NCBI GenBank assembly: GCA_023053685.1
Contig: JALIGW010000059.1
Location: forward strand, 2,737,501-2,801,500
DNA from: Diadophis punctatus similis
Taxonomy: Eukaryota > Chordata > Lepidosauria > Squamata > Dipsadidae
Direction: 5' to 3'
DNA length: 64,000 bases
In this document: positions 21,346 through 32,429 of the stretch, piece by piece
Layout: each line of letters begins with the position of its first letter
Position numbering within the stretch: the stretch's first letter is position 1
Notes under the pieces: model-generated
The model's database searches: none
What the model was told of the DNA's origin: nothing
Seen by the model: the letters and a program-made list of their open reading frames with translations, nothing else
Program-made: the position numbers and the translations under genes

Positions 21346-24300
21346 ATGTCTACCTTCCACCCGCCGGCGCATTTCGACCCTGCCCGGGAAAAATGGGACT
21401 CCTACATGCGGCGTTTTGAGTGCTTCCTCGAAGCCAATGATCTGCTGAGGTTGGCTGACAATAGAAAAAGAGCTTTATTTCTGAGTCACTGCAGGCCAGA
21501 GGTGTTTGACACCGCAGAATCGTTGTCTGTCCCAACCCCAGTCCACACCGTGACCTGGCAGGTGCTCCAGGCAACGCTGAAGACACACTACGCGCCCACC
21601 CCATCCAAGGTTGTCCGGTGCTACGAGTTCCGCCAGCGGATGCAGCAGGAGGGCAAGACCATCAACCAATACATCGCCGCTCTCCATAAAGCCTCCGGCT
21701 ACTGCGAGTTCCGCAACCTGGATGACATCCTGCTTGACCAGCTCATCTGTGGCATGCAGGACATTCGCCTGCAATGCCGGCTCCTGGCTCAGCCCAACCT
21801 CACGCTGGCCGCTGCCCTGGACGAAGCCAGAGCTGCTGAGTCCTCAACCAAAGCGGCTGAATCTCTGCACCGTTTCGCCTCCTCTAAAAAGGACACTAAG
21901 CCTCCTTCTGTGGTCGAGGAGCCTGTAAGCAGCAATGATGAGGTCTGCCACACCGACCAGAAGTGTCCTCCGCCCCCCAAAGAATCCCTGACTGTTTGTG
22001 CCAGCTGTGGTGGGCGACACCCGAGGATATCATGCAGATTTAGGCACATTATCTGCCAACGTTGTGAAAGGAGAGGACATTTGGTGCGAGTTTGCCGCGC
22101 CATTCTGCCTCCGAAAGACACGCATGCGCAGGACATCCCTAGAGGTGAATTGTCAAATAGATTCTGGCGCGAAAACCAAAGGCCGCTCCAGAGAGCCTTC
22201 GCCATGCAGCCAGAAACCAACCAAACACGGGTTGCCAGGGCCAGCTGCCCCTTCAAAAGGAAGATCATGGTCAACATCTCCATCAACGGAGCACTGGTCC
22301 AAATGGAGGTTGACACCGGGTCTGCAGTGTCTATCGTTGCCTGGGAGACGCTCAAGCTCGCCCTTCCAAGTCTCCGGTCTACCCGCCTGCAGGAATCCTC
22401 AATCCGCCTCTCTGACTACCAGGGAAACTGGACGCCTGTCCTTGGAAAAGCCCGGGTCTACGTCAGATTCAACAATTTCGACGAACCTCTCCAGCTCACC
22501 ATAGTCAATGGCAGCCTTCCGAGACTCCTAGGACTCGATTGGTTCAAATTGCTCGGCCTAGGAGTGACAGGCATCAACGCCATCGGAGCCGCGAACCTGG
22601 ACAACCTTTTTGACGAGTTCCAGGACATTTTCAGTGACGGCTTGGGCAAGTATGTGGGGACTCCTATTTCATTTAGCCTTGACCCTAATGTCGCCCCCAT
22701 TCGCCTTAAGCCTCGACGGATCCCTCTCCCACTACGGGACAAAATTGACAAAGAGCTGGACAAGCTCATCAAACAAGGCATTTTGGAGCCGGTCGACCAT
22801 GCTAAATGGGAGACCCCCATAGTGACCCCCGTTAAAGGGGATGGCAGTATTAGAATTTGCGCCGACTACAAATGCACAATCAATAAGGCTTTGCAGCAGA
22901 GCGCCTATCCGGTGCCGATTGTGCATCATCTACTCCACTCTCTAGGTCCTGGATGCCTGTTTGCTAAACTAGACCTTGCGCAGGCGTACCAGCAGCTGCC
23001 GGTAGATAGCGCTACTGCAGAAGCACAGACCATTGTAACTCACAGGGGAGCTTTTAAATGTCACAGGCTGCAGTTTGGAGTCAGCGTAGCCCTGGGGTTG
23101 TTCCAGAGTGTAATGGAACGTCTGTTGCAGAACATCCCCGGGGTCGTACCATATTTTGATGACGTCCTAATCTCTGCCTGTGACCAGGACCAGCTCCGCT
23201 GTTGAGTTAGAATGGTCCTGTCAAAAATGCGTGCTGCTGGGCTTAAAGCCAAACGCAGCAAATGCTTGTTGGGGGTGCCTGAGGTCGGATTTTTAGGGTA
23301 CCGAGTCAACGGCCAAGGCATCCACCCCACAGAAAATAAGCTAAGGGCAATCCATGAGGCTCCTGCCCCAAAAAACCAAACAGAGCTCCAAGCCTTCCTT
23401 GGGCTCCTAAATTTTTACAGCCTTTTCCTAAAAGACAAAGCCACTGTAGCCGAGCCTCTCCACAGGCTGCTGGCCAAAAACACTCCTTGGAAATGGGGGT
23501 CCAGGGAGGCGTCAGCTTTTGCAGCTGTCAAACGACTACTAACCAGTGACAGTTTCTTAATTCAATACAACAATACCTTGCCATTGGTCCTGGTGTGCGA
23601 CGCTTCCCCTGTGGGAGTCGGCGCTGTGCTCAGCCACAAGCTTCCAAATGGGTCAGAGGCCCCTGTGGCCTATTACTCAAGGACTCTGTCCAGTGCAGAG
23701 CGGAACTACAGCCAGCTGGACAGGGAGGCCTTGGCTTTAGTTGCTGGTGTCAAAAAATTCCACGAATATTTGTTTGGGAGGGATTTTGTTTTGGTTACGG
23801 ACCACAAGCCGCTTCTGGGGCTTCTTGCAGGGGACCACCCCACTCCGGCTGCCCTATCCCCCCATTTCGGCCGGTGGGCCATCTTCCTCTCGGCCTACTC
23901 CTATCGCCTGGTACATCGGCCAGGAAAAGACATGGGCAATGTGGATGTTTTGAGCAGGTGCCCATTGCCCGACCTCCTTACGGACATTGTCCCAGAAGCT
24001 CCAGTCCTTTGGATTGACTTGGTTGATTCCGGACTGGTCACTTCTGCTGAGGTGGCTAAACACACAGCCAAGGCCCCCTCACTCAGAACTGTGTTGAACT
24101 GTGTGTGGAGGGGATGGCCGAAGGACCTGGTCAAGCCTGACCTTAAACCATACGAACAGAGACAGCATGAACTGTCAGAGCAAGGGGGTTGCCTCCTTTG
24201 GGGCGACCGAGTGGTCATACCAACCAGCCTGTGAGCTGAAATACTCAGGACTTTACATGAAGGCCATCCGGGGATTGTCCGCATGAAAGCCTTGGCTAGG

Positions 24301-25711
24301 GGGTACGTTTGGTGGCCAAATATGGATGCAGAAATCCAAAATTGGGTTGGGTTATGCAAACCCTGTCAAGAGTCGCGGCCTGCTCTGCCCAAAGCACCAG
24401 TCCATGACTGGGAACAACCAAAAAGCCCCTGGTCACGGCTACACACCGATTTTGCAGGCCCCTGCCACGGCCAAATGTTTTTAATAATTGTCGATGCCTA
24501 CTCAAAGTGGCTCGAAATATTTCCAATGGGTTCTACCACCGCTGAGGCAGTTATTAAGGTGCTCAGACACCTTTTTGCCACACACGGCCTCCTGGACGTC
24601 CTTGTAACGGACAATGGTCCCCAATTTACGGCCACCAATTTCGAGGGGTACCTTGCTGACCTGGGAATTCGCCATGCCCTGTCCTCGCCATTCCATCCGA
24701 CGACCAATGGACTGGTTGAACGATTCGTAAGGTCAGCAAAGGAAGCATTAGGTAGACTAGGCCCAGGGGGGAAATTTCTTTTTTCTTTTTATTCAAAAAG
24801 TTTTATTAGTACAGAGTACAAACATTTTTCTCTTTTCTCCCCCCCTTCCCCCCAAACCCGTACCCACCCCCCTTCCCCTCCCCCCCACTCACCTCCCCCC
24901 ACCCCCCGGACTTCCCAGAGAAAGTACAGGGCATAATATTCAATAAAATAAATTTAAATTAAGTTTAAAAAAATTCTTAATTTCCACATTTCTTTGAGTC
25001 TTTAACTCCTAATTATTCAAAACTTTTTAAACATAATCAGAAAATCAAGCATATTATTAATCAAACACCATTCAGTATCTCAGGCTGATAATTTACCCCA
25101 CTAAATATCTTTCCTTTATATAATCTATATATGATCTAATAATAAAAAAAAGAGAAAGGAAAAAAAGGAAAGGGAAAAAAAGTCTTTCCTCCCCATTTCA
25201 ATCAATTGCAACATCACATCATTTCCTCAATATTAAATAAAACTTGAGTAAATATTACATAAATAATAAGTAAATATTAAGTATTTATACCTATTCAAAA
25301 TACCTAAGTATTTAAAATATTCTATCAAATTATTAATTCCAGTATTTTAAAATTTCTTTAACCCCTTATACCTCAAAAACCTTAAACTTAAATTTCGATA
25401 AATTTCTGAGTACACAGCACATAACCCCAAGTGCTACCACTGGCCGCAGCCTGGCCGAGCTCCTTATGGGTCGCAGGCTTAGATCCGTCCTGGACCATTT
25501 ACACCCAAACTATGCCACTAAGGCAAAACCAGAGGTCACACAAAAAACCAGGGCCTTCACCCTGGAAGTTTCGGTATTCGGCCAAAATTATGCCGAGGGC
25601 CCCCTGTGGCTACCTGGAGTCATAGAAACAATCTTGGGTCCACTAACATACGAAGTCCGCCTCCAGGACGGACACCTCTGGAAGAGGCACATAGATCAGC
25701 TACACAACTGA
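21346..25711 (+). pseudogene. gypsy A gag-pol, two CpG-type stops and an L1 insertion
   Basis: A single fused Gag-Pol frame. Gag starts MSTFHPPAHFDPAREKW at 21346 and ends with two zinc knuckles (CASCGGRHPRISC and CQRCERRGHLVRVC, about 21999-22110). Protease has VDTGSAVSIV (22312-22341). RT has LDLAQAYQQLPVD and the active site YFDDVLIS (about 23152-23175). RNase H has TDHKPLLG. Integrase has the HHCC domain (LHEGHPG...CKPC), DFAGP, DNGPQFT, and the glutamate in the ERFVRSAKEAL block. TGA stops at 23203-23205 and 24232-24234 replace CGA codons seen in copy B. The integrase is split by an L1 fragment (24770-25395) and ends RHIDQLHN at 25711. It is not functional. Confidence 0.93.
24770..25395 (-). 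mobile_element. 5'-truncated L1 fragment in gypsy A integrase
   Basis: It interrupts the integrase between GPG and the following KFLSTQ-equivalent codons. On the minus strand it ends CTAATAAAACTTTTTGAAT plus an A/G tail, and its 3' UTR holds a G-rich purine tract (complement of 24838-24907), a known L1 3' UTR feature. Compared with provirus B about 17 target bases (GACTGGCAGGCCCGCA region) are missing at the junction. AAATTTC occurs at both ends but no clean TSD was found. Confidence 0.7.
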
Positions 25712-26036
25712 GTAAAAGGGAAATCTAACGAACCTCAAAGGGTAACACCCTGTGTTCTTCCCCTAGCTACCTCAAGCCCGAGTGTCTCGGAAGGCCTACC
25801 TGAGGAAGTTGAAGTTCAGTGGCGTCCTCAATTAGAACCAGTTCCACCAGTCGCAGAGGCCACACTCGATACATTCCAGGAGCTTCCATGCTCCACCCCA
25901 AGAGCAACAGCAGACCTGTCCGAACAGGCTGCTGCCTCACCTGAGACTGAGCTGTGCAGGTCAGGGAGAATTCCCAAACGCCCCGCCTACCTGCGCGACT
26001 ATGTCTGTTGGACTGTTCCATCTAGAAGGGGACGGG
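25712..26036 (+). pseudogene. Tail frame of gypsy A and polypurine tract
   Basis: After the TGA at 25709-25711 the same kind of tail as in provirus B and element 1 follows, ending RSGRIPKRPAYLRDYVC (about 25960-26010). Element 1 has the matching RRSTRETKRPAYLNDFVC without an intervening stop. The purine-rich AGAAGGGGACGGG (26024-26036) lies just before the 3' LTR. Whether the tail is ever translated is unclear. Confidence 0.6.
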
Positions 26037-26316
26037 TGTTGTGTTCTGACTGACCTCTAACTGAACCCTAAACTTGTTTTGACTAGATGACCTCTGACTG
26101 AACTGTAAGTTGTTATGTTCTTAGTTGAACTCTACCTGAACTGTTGTTGCCACCCAGGTCATGTGTTTGAATGCTCATACACTATTGGTTGTTGTGTCTG
26201 TCAGCCCTCTATAAGAGAGCTAGCTGTCAGGCCATGTTTTGCTGGTTACTTGAGTGAGCTGAGTAAAAGAGCTGTTATGAAGTCTGTCTCCTGTGATCCT
26301 TGCCCACAACCTAACA
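26037..26316 (+). repeat. 3' LTR of gypsy A
   Basis: A 280-bp LTR, TGTTGTGTTCTG to CACAACCTAACA, with 8 differences from the 5' LTR. Confidence 0.93.
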
Positions 26317-26409
26317 CTGACCACATGGAGTGGAGAGTGAGTGTTATTTATACCCTCTGTTGAGCTTTGCCCTTGAGCTTCCTGTTCCTGTGGCAAGGAC
26401 ATGTATTCT

Positions 26410-28786
26410 TTTTTTTTTTGCAAAAAGTTTTTATTTTTTCTCCACCTTAAACATCAAAATGAATATATAACAACATATATACCTTCAATAAAAAACAAAA
26501 ATACATCCATTCATTTATATATTAACATTCGGTATATATCATTTTGACCTCCTTTTCTAATTTCGTCATCCGGATTACACAAATAGTCTTTATCAATTAA
26601 TTTAATCACTGTTGTCTATTTTATTTACTAATTATTTTATTATCTTATTTCTTTATCTTCAAAACCAAGCCGTAATGCTTTCATCCATCCTTATTTTCAT
26701 TACTCATCTCTTTTTTTTTCCTACTCTCTAATTTCCACGAACTAAAAACCCATACCTAAAAATTCCACATTTACTTATTTTAACAACAAAATTTCAAATT
26801 ATAAATTCTTTATACATTATTTCAACATTTTTATACTATAAAATGAATAAGGAGAATTCCACCTTTACCAATTTTCACAATAGAACATCAAATCATACAT
26901 TTTTTCTGTTACTAAGAAGTCATAATTTATACGTTAAAGTAGGTAATATGTTTAAAGATTCAACATATTACTTCATCTCAATTACATCATAATTTCCTTC
27001 TCTCTAATAACAATCAATTCTTGATTATGAAATCTCTTCATTTTCAATATTGTATTCATTAGTTAATATATTTAATAACAAATAATCACATTTCATAAAT
27101 TCTTACAGATTAAAACATTTCATCCTATTCTATTAATGATTATATCTAATTATATTAGATATTTACTTATTTCTATCCATATTTTTAAAAAAGCTCATAT
27201 TTATTAAGAAACACACTAAAAAGAAAAAAATTAAAATTACAAAAACACAAGAAAGAAAAAAGAAAAATGTATTATATAATAATCCCAAAAAATTCATCCA
27301 TTTTCTTTAGAGAACCATTCTCTTTTAATTATCCCTATTTTTTTGGTGTCATTTTATACCTCCACTTTCTTGTCCTTTCTTTCTTGTCTTTCTTCCTTAT
27401 ATATACCAATTGAAAAAATCCTCTTTCTATACCTCTTAATTCCTTCCCCCTTTCTTTTTTGATCTGCCATATCCAATATTCCTGTCCTTGTCCTATTCTT
27501 CCCTTACCACTGTTTTTCCCAGTGAAATCATAATGTAATACAATATAATTATCAATCTGTCCATTCACAATATATTCTTTCTCTTTATCTTCATTATTCT
27601 TAGTGTCTTCTTCCACCAGTTTCTATTCTTCCAATTTCTTCTCTGTACCAATATTTTTTATATTTTGTAGCATCATGTTTTCAGGTTCTTCATTGTCTTT
27701 ATTAGTATCTTTGTTAAAATCCTCATTGTCCAAAGCTTTCTCCATTTTAGTCTTACTTGCATCTTCAAATCCCATGATATTTCTTCTTAATTCTTTGTAA
27801 AGAGCAACAATGTCCTCATATACGCTCAATCCCATGTTGATTCAAAAAATCCTTTTTTTCCTGTGATCTTTTTTTTAATTCTTTTTTTTTAATTTAACCA
27901 ACCAACAGATACAAATAGTTGTTTCTCTTATCCCTTTTTTGATACAAAGTAAAAAGAAGCTATTTATTTGTGATAGGTCCAGCTGTCTAGTAATATCTTT
28001 CCAACAGCCTAACATAAGATATTTCTTTTGTGCCAAATACAATATCCATTTAATATATAGAATGTAACCTTTTAGTTTCAAATAGTACTCAGCCAAATTT
28101 CAAGCAGATGAAGACTCCAGCTAACAAATATGAACAAAGTATCCAATGCTTTATTTGCTTTATTTTAGTCAAAACAATCTCTCAGCTCGAGGTCACCAGC
28201 TGTGTAAACAATCACTAGTGGAAAATTTGACAATTGAAACAAATCTTCAAGCCAGCAGATGGCACTCTTAATCAATCTTCTTGTTGTTTAAATGTCTTTG
28301 TATATTAAAAAAAAACCCAATAAATTCATGTAAATCTAAATCCAATACTTTCTCCTTTCATGAATAATCCAAAAGTGGGTTTTGGTTATCGCCTACAAAG
28401 TTATTAATCCAATAATGTTTTCCATTTGCTAGTTAGACGCTTCTTAATCTTTTAAAAATTTTGACTTTAAAAATTAAAAAAAGCCACCAATTTCTTCTCT
28501 TTATCCAGCATTATGACTCACCAGTTAATCTTCCAATTTATCTTCTTCTCCTGTCCGTCGCTTAGGCTCCTTCCCTCTCCAGATGACTCCAATCTTCAAA
28601 GATCACCCTCGTGTCGAATGCGGCCACTGCGGCTAGGGCGACATTGCGTCGCCTTCTGTTGCCGCCGGCCTAGAGGCTAAGTCGACTCTCCTGGGGGGAT
28701 TTGCCACCCCCCCAGTTTGCCGACAGCGCTTCTCTCTTCCCCACCCCTACAGGGTGGTTCTGACTCAGCTCGGATTGAGCCTCCCA
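26410..28786 (-). mobile_element. Non-autonomous L1-type element with own short ORF and no RT
   Basis: Flanked by a perfect 16-bp TSD, CAAGGACATGTATTCT (26394-26409 and 28787-28802), with a T-run (poly-A on the minus strand) at 26410-26419. This shows target-primed reverse transcription by L1-type machinery. The 5' end (28786 back to about 28540) is GC-rich, like an L1 5' UTR, so the copy looks complete rather than truncated. The rest is very AT-rich. No endonuclease or RT domain is found in its 2377 bp. It contains one short ORF at 27335-27835. It may be an internally deleted L1 derivative in the HAL1 style, or a distinct family. Confidence 0.75.
27335..27835 (-). pseudogene. Short lysine/glutamate-rich ORF of the RT-less L1-type element
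   Basis: The frame starts at ATG 27835 (MGLSVYEDIVALYKELRRN) directly after an upstream stop. It runs 70 codons to a single TAG at about 27623, then continues in the same frame for about 95 more codons to a stop at 27335 (including YIVLHYDFTGKNSGKG and a basic end, RTRKWRYKMTPKK). The first half is acidic and helical-looking, the second half basic, as expected of a nucleic-acid-binding protein. I do not recognise a known domain, and it does not resemble the L1 ORF1 at 31350. It could be a divergent ORF1-like protein or chance coding. Confidence 0.4.
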
Positions 28787-28802
28787 CAAGGACATGTATT
28801 CT

Positions 28803-29907
28803 ATTGGATGCTGTCAGACTCCCATGGGGCTATGCAGGGGTCATAGCTAACTTTGTAGGTTTTCTGAGTCAAGCTTGGTTAAAACTTGGGCTGATGCAAT
28901 GCAGTTCCTATTGTGACTAAATGGCTTTGCCCTGAAGGATAATCCCATCATCCTGGAGCTGAAGGCCTTTTGTCTTGTAGATAGGCTGGCCCAGTCCTGC
29001 TGGGGCTATTAAGAAAGGTGAGGGCTGCTTTCCAAGAGCATGTTTCTCCTTTAGGGAAATATAATATTCTGCCTTTTATAATATTTCCCAAAATATTTCA
29101 TTCTTCTAGGAGAGGGGTGGGTGCTAACTTTCTACAACACAGTTGGCAGGGTTGTAATGAAATAGGGATACATATTTCTGAGATTTGAATTATAGTAGCT
29201 TCTGCTCCAAATATGATAATGCCCAAAGGGAAATAGCGGTGCGTGCTATTGCTCTTGATATAAAGCATACCTCTGTGATCCAGTGAGATGCTCTAGACTT
29301 GAAATTTGGTAGCTGTGACACGAGTCTTTGTAGCCGTCAATTTGGTACCGGACTTGTCCCAGCCATTGCTTTCTGTCTGGTCATCAGTTTCTTTAAAGTG
29401 ATATTTTCCAACCAAGTTCTCTTCGTTTCTTTCCACCAATCAAGCCCTTCCCCTGATGACCTCATTCCGCTAAAGTATCAGTCAGTTGGAAAATAAGGAA
29501 AAGGGATGCTAGAGAAGCAGGAATCATTAATTTATAATGGCATCTACAAATGTTCTTAATAGAGGCACTAGGTCAGCTGTTGGGGAAGGAAGGAAGGAAG
29601 CTTCTTCCTTCTTTGGGGAAGCATTTTCTTGTTTGCTGCAGAAACTATGTTAGCCTTTGACCTAATTCAGTAACATTTATGTTATGTAAATGTTCCTCCT
29701 GCATATTGTTCATCTATGAAGTCAGGAACAAGGAAACATTTTTTTCTGTTCAGGCTATATATTTTTACTTATAACCTACTGAGAGTGTGACCTGAAGGGG
29801 TAGAGGGAGGACATGTGGGAGGGTGGTTTCTGCCACCCCATCCTGCATCTTGCTTTCTAAAAGATTTGTTCTATAATCCACCCAAATCCATTCCTTTGCC
29901 TTTAGAG
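28803..29907. other. Unique-looking non-coding stretch
   Basis: No gene, long ORF or recognised mobile element was seen in these 1.1 kb. There is only a short GGAAGGAAGGAAGGAAG run near 29587. Confidence 0.5.
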
Positions 29908-30088
29908 CAGGAGTGTCCAACCCGTGGGCAACATGCAGCCCTAGATAGCTAGTAATGCGGTCCCACAAGATCGTAAACTTTTAACATTATTTATATTATA
30001 TATACATTAACTTTATTTTATATGTGGCCCAAGACAATGCCTCTTCACTCAATGCAGCCCATGCAAGCCAAAAGGCTAGACATACCTG
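29908..30088. mobile_element. Short hAT MITE
   Basis: A 181-bp element with ends CAGGAGTGTCCAACC and GGCTAGACATACCTG, which match as imperfect inverted repeats. The flanking 8-mers CTTTAGAG (29900-29907) and CTTTGGAG (30089-30096) agree at 7 of 8. The internal GCAGCCC and GTGGCCC blocks are typical of hAT MITEs. Confidence 0.75.
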
Positions 30089-30107
30089 CTTTGGAGGAAA
30101 ATGGGTT

Positions 30108-31349
30108 GGACTTCCGGCGCTGACGTCACGCCGGTGCGAGCAAGCCGACGGAGCTCCGTCTGGCGCGCCCGGTATTTCTTGCTTTTGTGGCCGTTTGAGG
30201 CAAGGTCGGCTCTGGGAAAGAGCACCGATAGAGAGGGGCGACCTCGGAGCGGCTGGGGAAGAAAGGCGATCTTCGTACAGAGCGAGAGGTACCCTCAGAT
30301 CAAGCAAGAAAGTGATTGGCCATTCAATGGCCGACCCAAAGACGTGGCTGTCAGCCTGACAAGGAGGAAGGCGGAAATAGAACAGCGAGACGTATCGTGA
30401 AAACTTTATTTCGAAAATCAAGAAAGCTTCTTTATCGTGAGAAATAAACCAAAAAGGGGAAAAAAAACTTAAAAGAGATCCGGAGAGGACTATATAGCAG
30501 CGAATTTATGACGGGAACGGAGAGAAAGTAAAGTAAGTGACGAGACGGGACAGAGGAAGTGTTGGAAGGATCGAGCAGCGGAGACAAGTGTGACTTTTGT
30601 TTTTCTTGGATGCGAGGGAGAGTTGGGAAAGGAAAGGAAAGGAAAGGAAAGGAAAGGAAAGGAAAGGAAAGTGATTGAGACAAAGACTGAGACTGATTGA
30701 AAGTCGGGAGACAATTAGAGGGTGAAAGTCGGAGAAAAGTGGCAAGAGGATCTCGAATAGTAAATAAATAAATAAAGAGACTCCATTTTGGAAATTCAGT
30801 GATATTAGAACGGAGAAAGACAAGTAGCAAGAAGACCGGACTTAACTTTGTGAAAAGGTTGGACTTCAAAATCAAGAACCTCAATTTTTCTCTCTTTTCT
30901 TCTTTTGCTTTTTGCGCTACAGATCTTCTCTTTTTTTCCCCTCATCTTTTCTCCTCTATCTCCTCTTAATAAGCAAAGATATTCTAATATACATTACTAT
31001 ATAGAACTTTAATTAAGGATTATTTAGCTGATTGTGTCACATCTGTAAAGATATATATATATATAACAATATTTACAACTAAAAATTATACTATAATCAC
31101 ATTATAACTGTATATTTATATTTAAATATTTGATTATATTCTTACATAGATTTATAGATTTATAGATTTATACGGATATATATAGCTACCTATCTCTTTA
31201 AAAAAAATAGATATAGGGTATTGATAGATAATATTAAATCTAAGACCTAAATAACTGTTAGATATAAATACTACTGCAAACTGTGACTGTGACTATAACG
31301 ATTATAGATTGCTTCTGTGTCATTACTGAATATATTTAAGAGAATCTAA
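30108..31349 (+). promoter_or_regulatory. L1 5' UTR with internal promoter region
   Basis: The first 300 bp are GC-rich, with TGACGTCACG (a CRE-like site, 30120-30129). A GGAAA microsatellite (30625-30671) and AT-rich sequence follow. L1 5' UTRs are known to carry an internal promoter; the exact elements here are inferred. Confidence 0.65.
30625..30671 (+). repeat. GGAAA microsatellite in L1 5' UTR
   Basis: Nine perfect GGAAA units. Confidence 0.95.
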
Positions 31350-32429
31350 ATGTCTACCATGACGACAACTCTGACAAAAGGGAGTAAAAAAACTCTGACT
31401 GCAACACCAACCTCAGTAGGCCAAAAGCCACAGGAAAGCGGTGCAAGTGCTGCAAGTACTGAAAAAACAAACTCAAGTGCAGAGATGCAGGGCATACAAA
31501 CCTCCATACAATCTTTGCAAGAGATTATACTAAAGATGCAAGAGAATTTATCAAACAGACTGGATGGGGTGAAAAATGAAATGACAGAGGTAAAAAATAA
31601 TATGACAAAACTGGATGATAGAGTGAGTGTAATTCAAACAGCACTGGCAGTTAGCCAAAAACAGATTCAAGAGGTGGTAGAAAGAACAGATAAAGTGGAG
31701 AAAAGACAAGATAAAACAGACAACAAACTAGAAGAGATAAACAAAAATCTAGAGGACGCGATATCCCATCTAGAAATGGAGAAATCCATGTTTTATTTAA
31801 GATTCCAAAACATTACAGAAACTAAAGACGAAAATTTATTGGAAATAATGGTTAACATACTAGGGAAAATACTAGACAGAAGCAGAGAAGATGTAATGAG
31901 CGAAATAGATGAAATTTATAGAATCAACACTAGCTATGCCAGAAAACACAAACATCCAAGAGAAGTGCACGTTAGATTCTTAAGAAGAGCAATGAGAGAT
32001 GGTATCCTCAATGCAGTGAGAGATGATACCCTAACATACATGGGAAAAGAAATCTTAATTCTTAAACAAATACCGCGAAGAATAAGAGACAAAAGGAGAA
32101 TCTATAACTTTTTATCAGCACAACTCTTTAAACATAAGATAATGTTCAGATGGCTTATTCCGGAGGGAATGCTAATTACGTGGAGGGATAGGAAATATAA
32201 GATTGACAATGTGGAGAAGGCACAAGAATTTTACGATCAATTAGTAGAAGGAGAAGATAGTCAAAGCAATTCAGAAATAAGAACAACTAGAAGCCTGGAG
32301 GAGTTAGGAGCTAGCAACCAACGAGAGGAACGAGAAAGAAGAGGTAGTAACGGGACAGTGAAACATGAAGGAGCAAGAGCAAGGACAAGAGCGCAAACAG
32401 AGATGCTTTCGAAGGGAATTACTAAGTAA
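31350..32429 (+). CDS. L1 ORF1 protein (RNA-binding trimeric chaperone), intact
   Basis: A 359-codon intact frame. Residues about 1-45 are a low-complexity S/T-rich start. About 45-150 form a coiled coil (repeated LxxxxNxxxxxLDDRV- and KVEKRQDKTDNKLEEINKNL-type heptads). About 152-245 match the L1 RRM domain (SMFYLRFQNI...). About 250-315 match the C-terminal domain (ILKQIPRRIRDKRR...WRDRKYKIDN). A charged tail follows, rich in E and R. In L1 biology this protein trimerises and coats L1 RNA. The ATG (CTAAATGTC context) is the first in frame. ORF2 starts in another frame and may overlap its end. Confidence 0.92.
   Translation: MSTMTTTLTKGSKKTLTATPTSVGQKPQESGASAASTEKTNSSAEMQGIQTSIQSLQEIILKMQENLSNRLDGVKNEMTEVKNNMTKLDDRVSVIQTALAVSQKQIQEVVERTDKVEKRQDKTDNKLEEINKNLEDAISHLEMEKSMFYLRFQNITETKDENLLEIMVNILGKILDRSREDVMSEIDEIYRINTSYARKHKHPREVHVRFLRRAMRDGILNAVRDDTLTYMGKEILILKQIPRRIRDKRRIYNFLSAQLFKHKIMFRWLIPEGMLITWRDRKYKIDNVEKAQEFYDQLVEGEDSQSNSEIRTTRSLEELGASNQREERERRGSNGTVKHEGARARTRAQTEMLSKGITK

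Larger units (their letters stand above)
20969..26316 (+). mobile_element. Mag-like Ty3/gypsy provirus A
   Basis: A complete LTR element with two 280-bp LTRs (20969-21248 and 26037-26316) that differ at 8 positions by eye. One gag-pol frame runs between them, and there is a probable TSD (TTGAC/CTGAC). A primer-binding site starting TGG follows the 5' LTR. A purine-rich tract precedes the 3' LTR. An L1 fragment has inserted into the integrase (24770-25395). The same family as provirus B and element 1. Confidence 0.93.
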
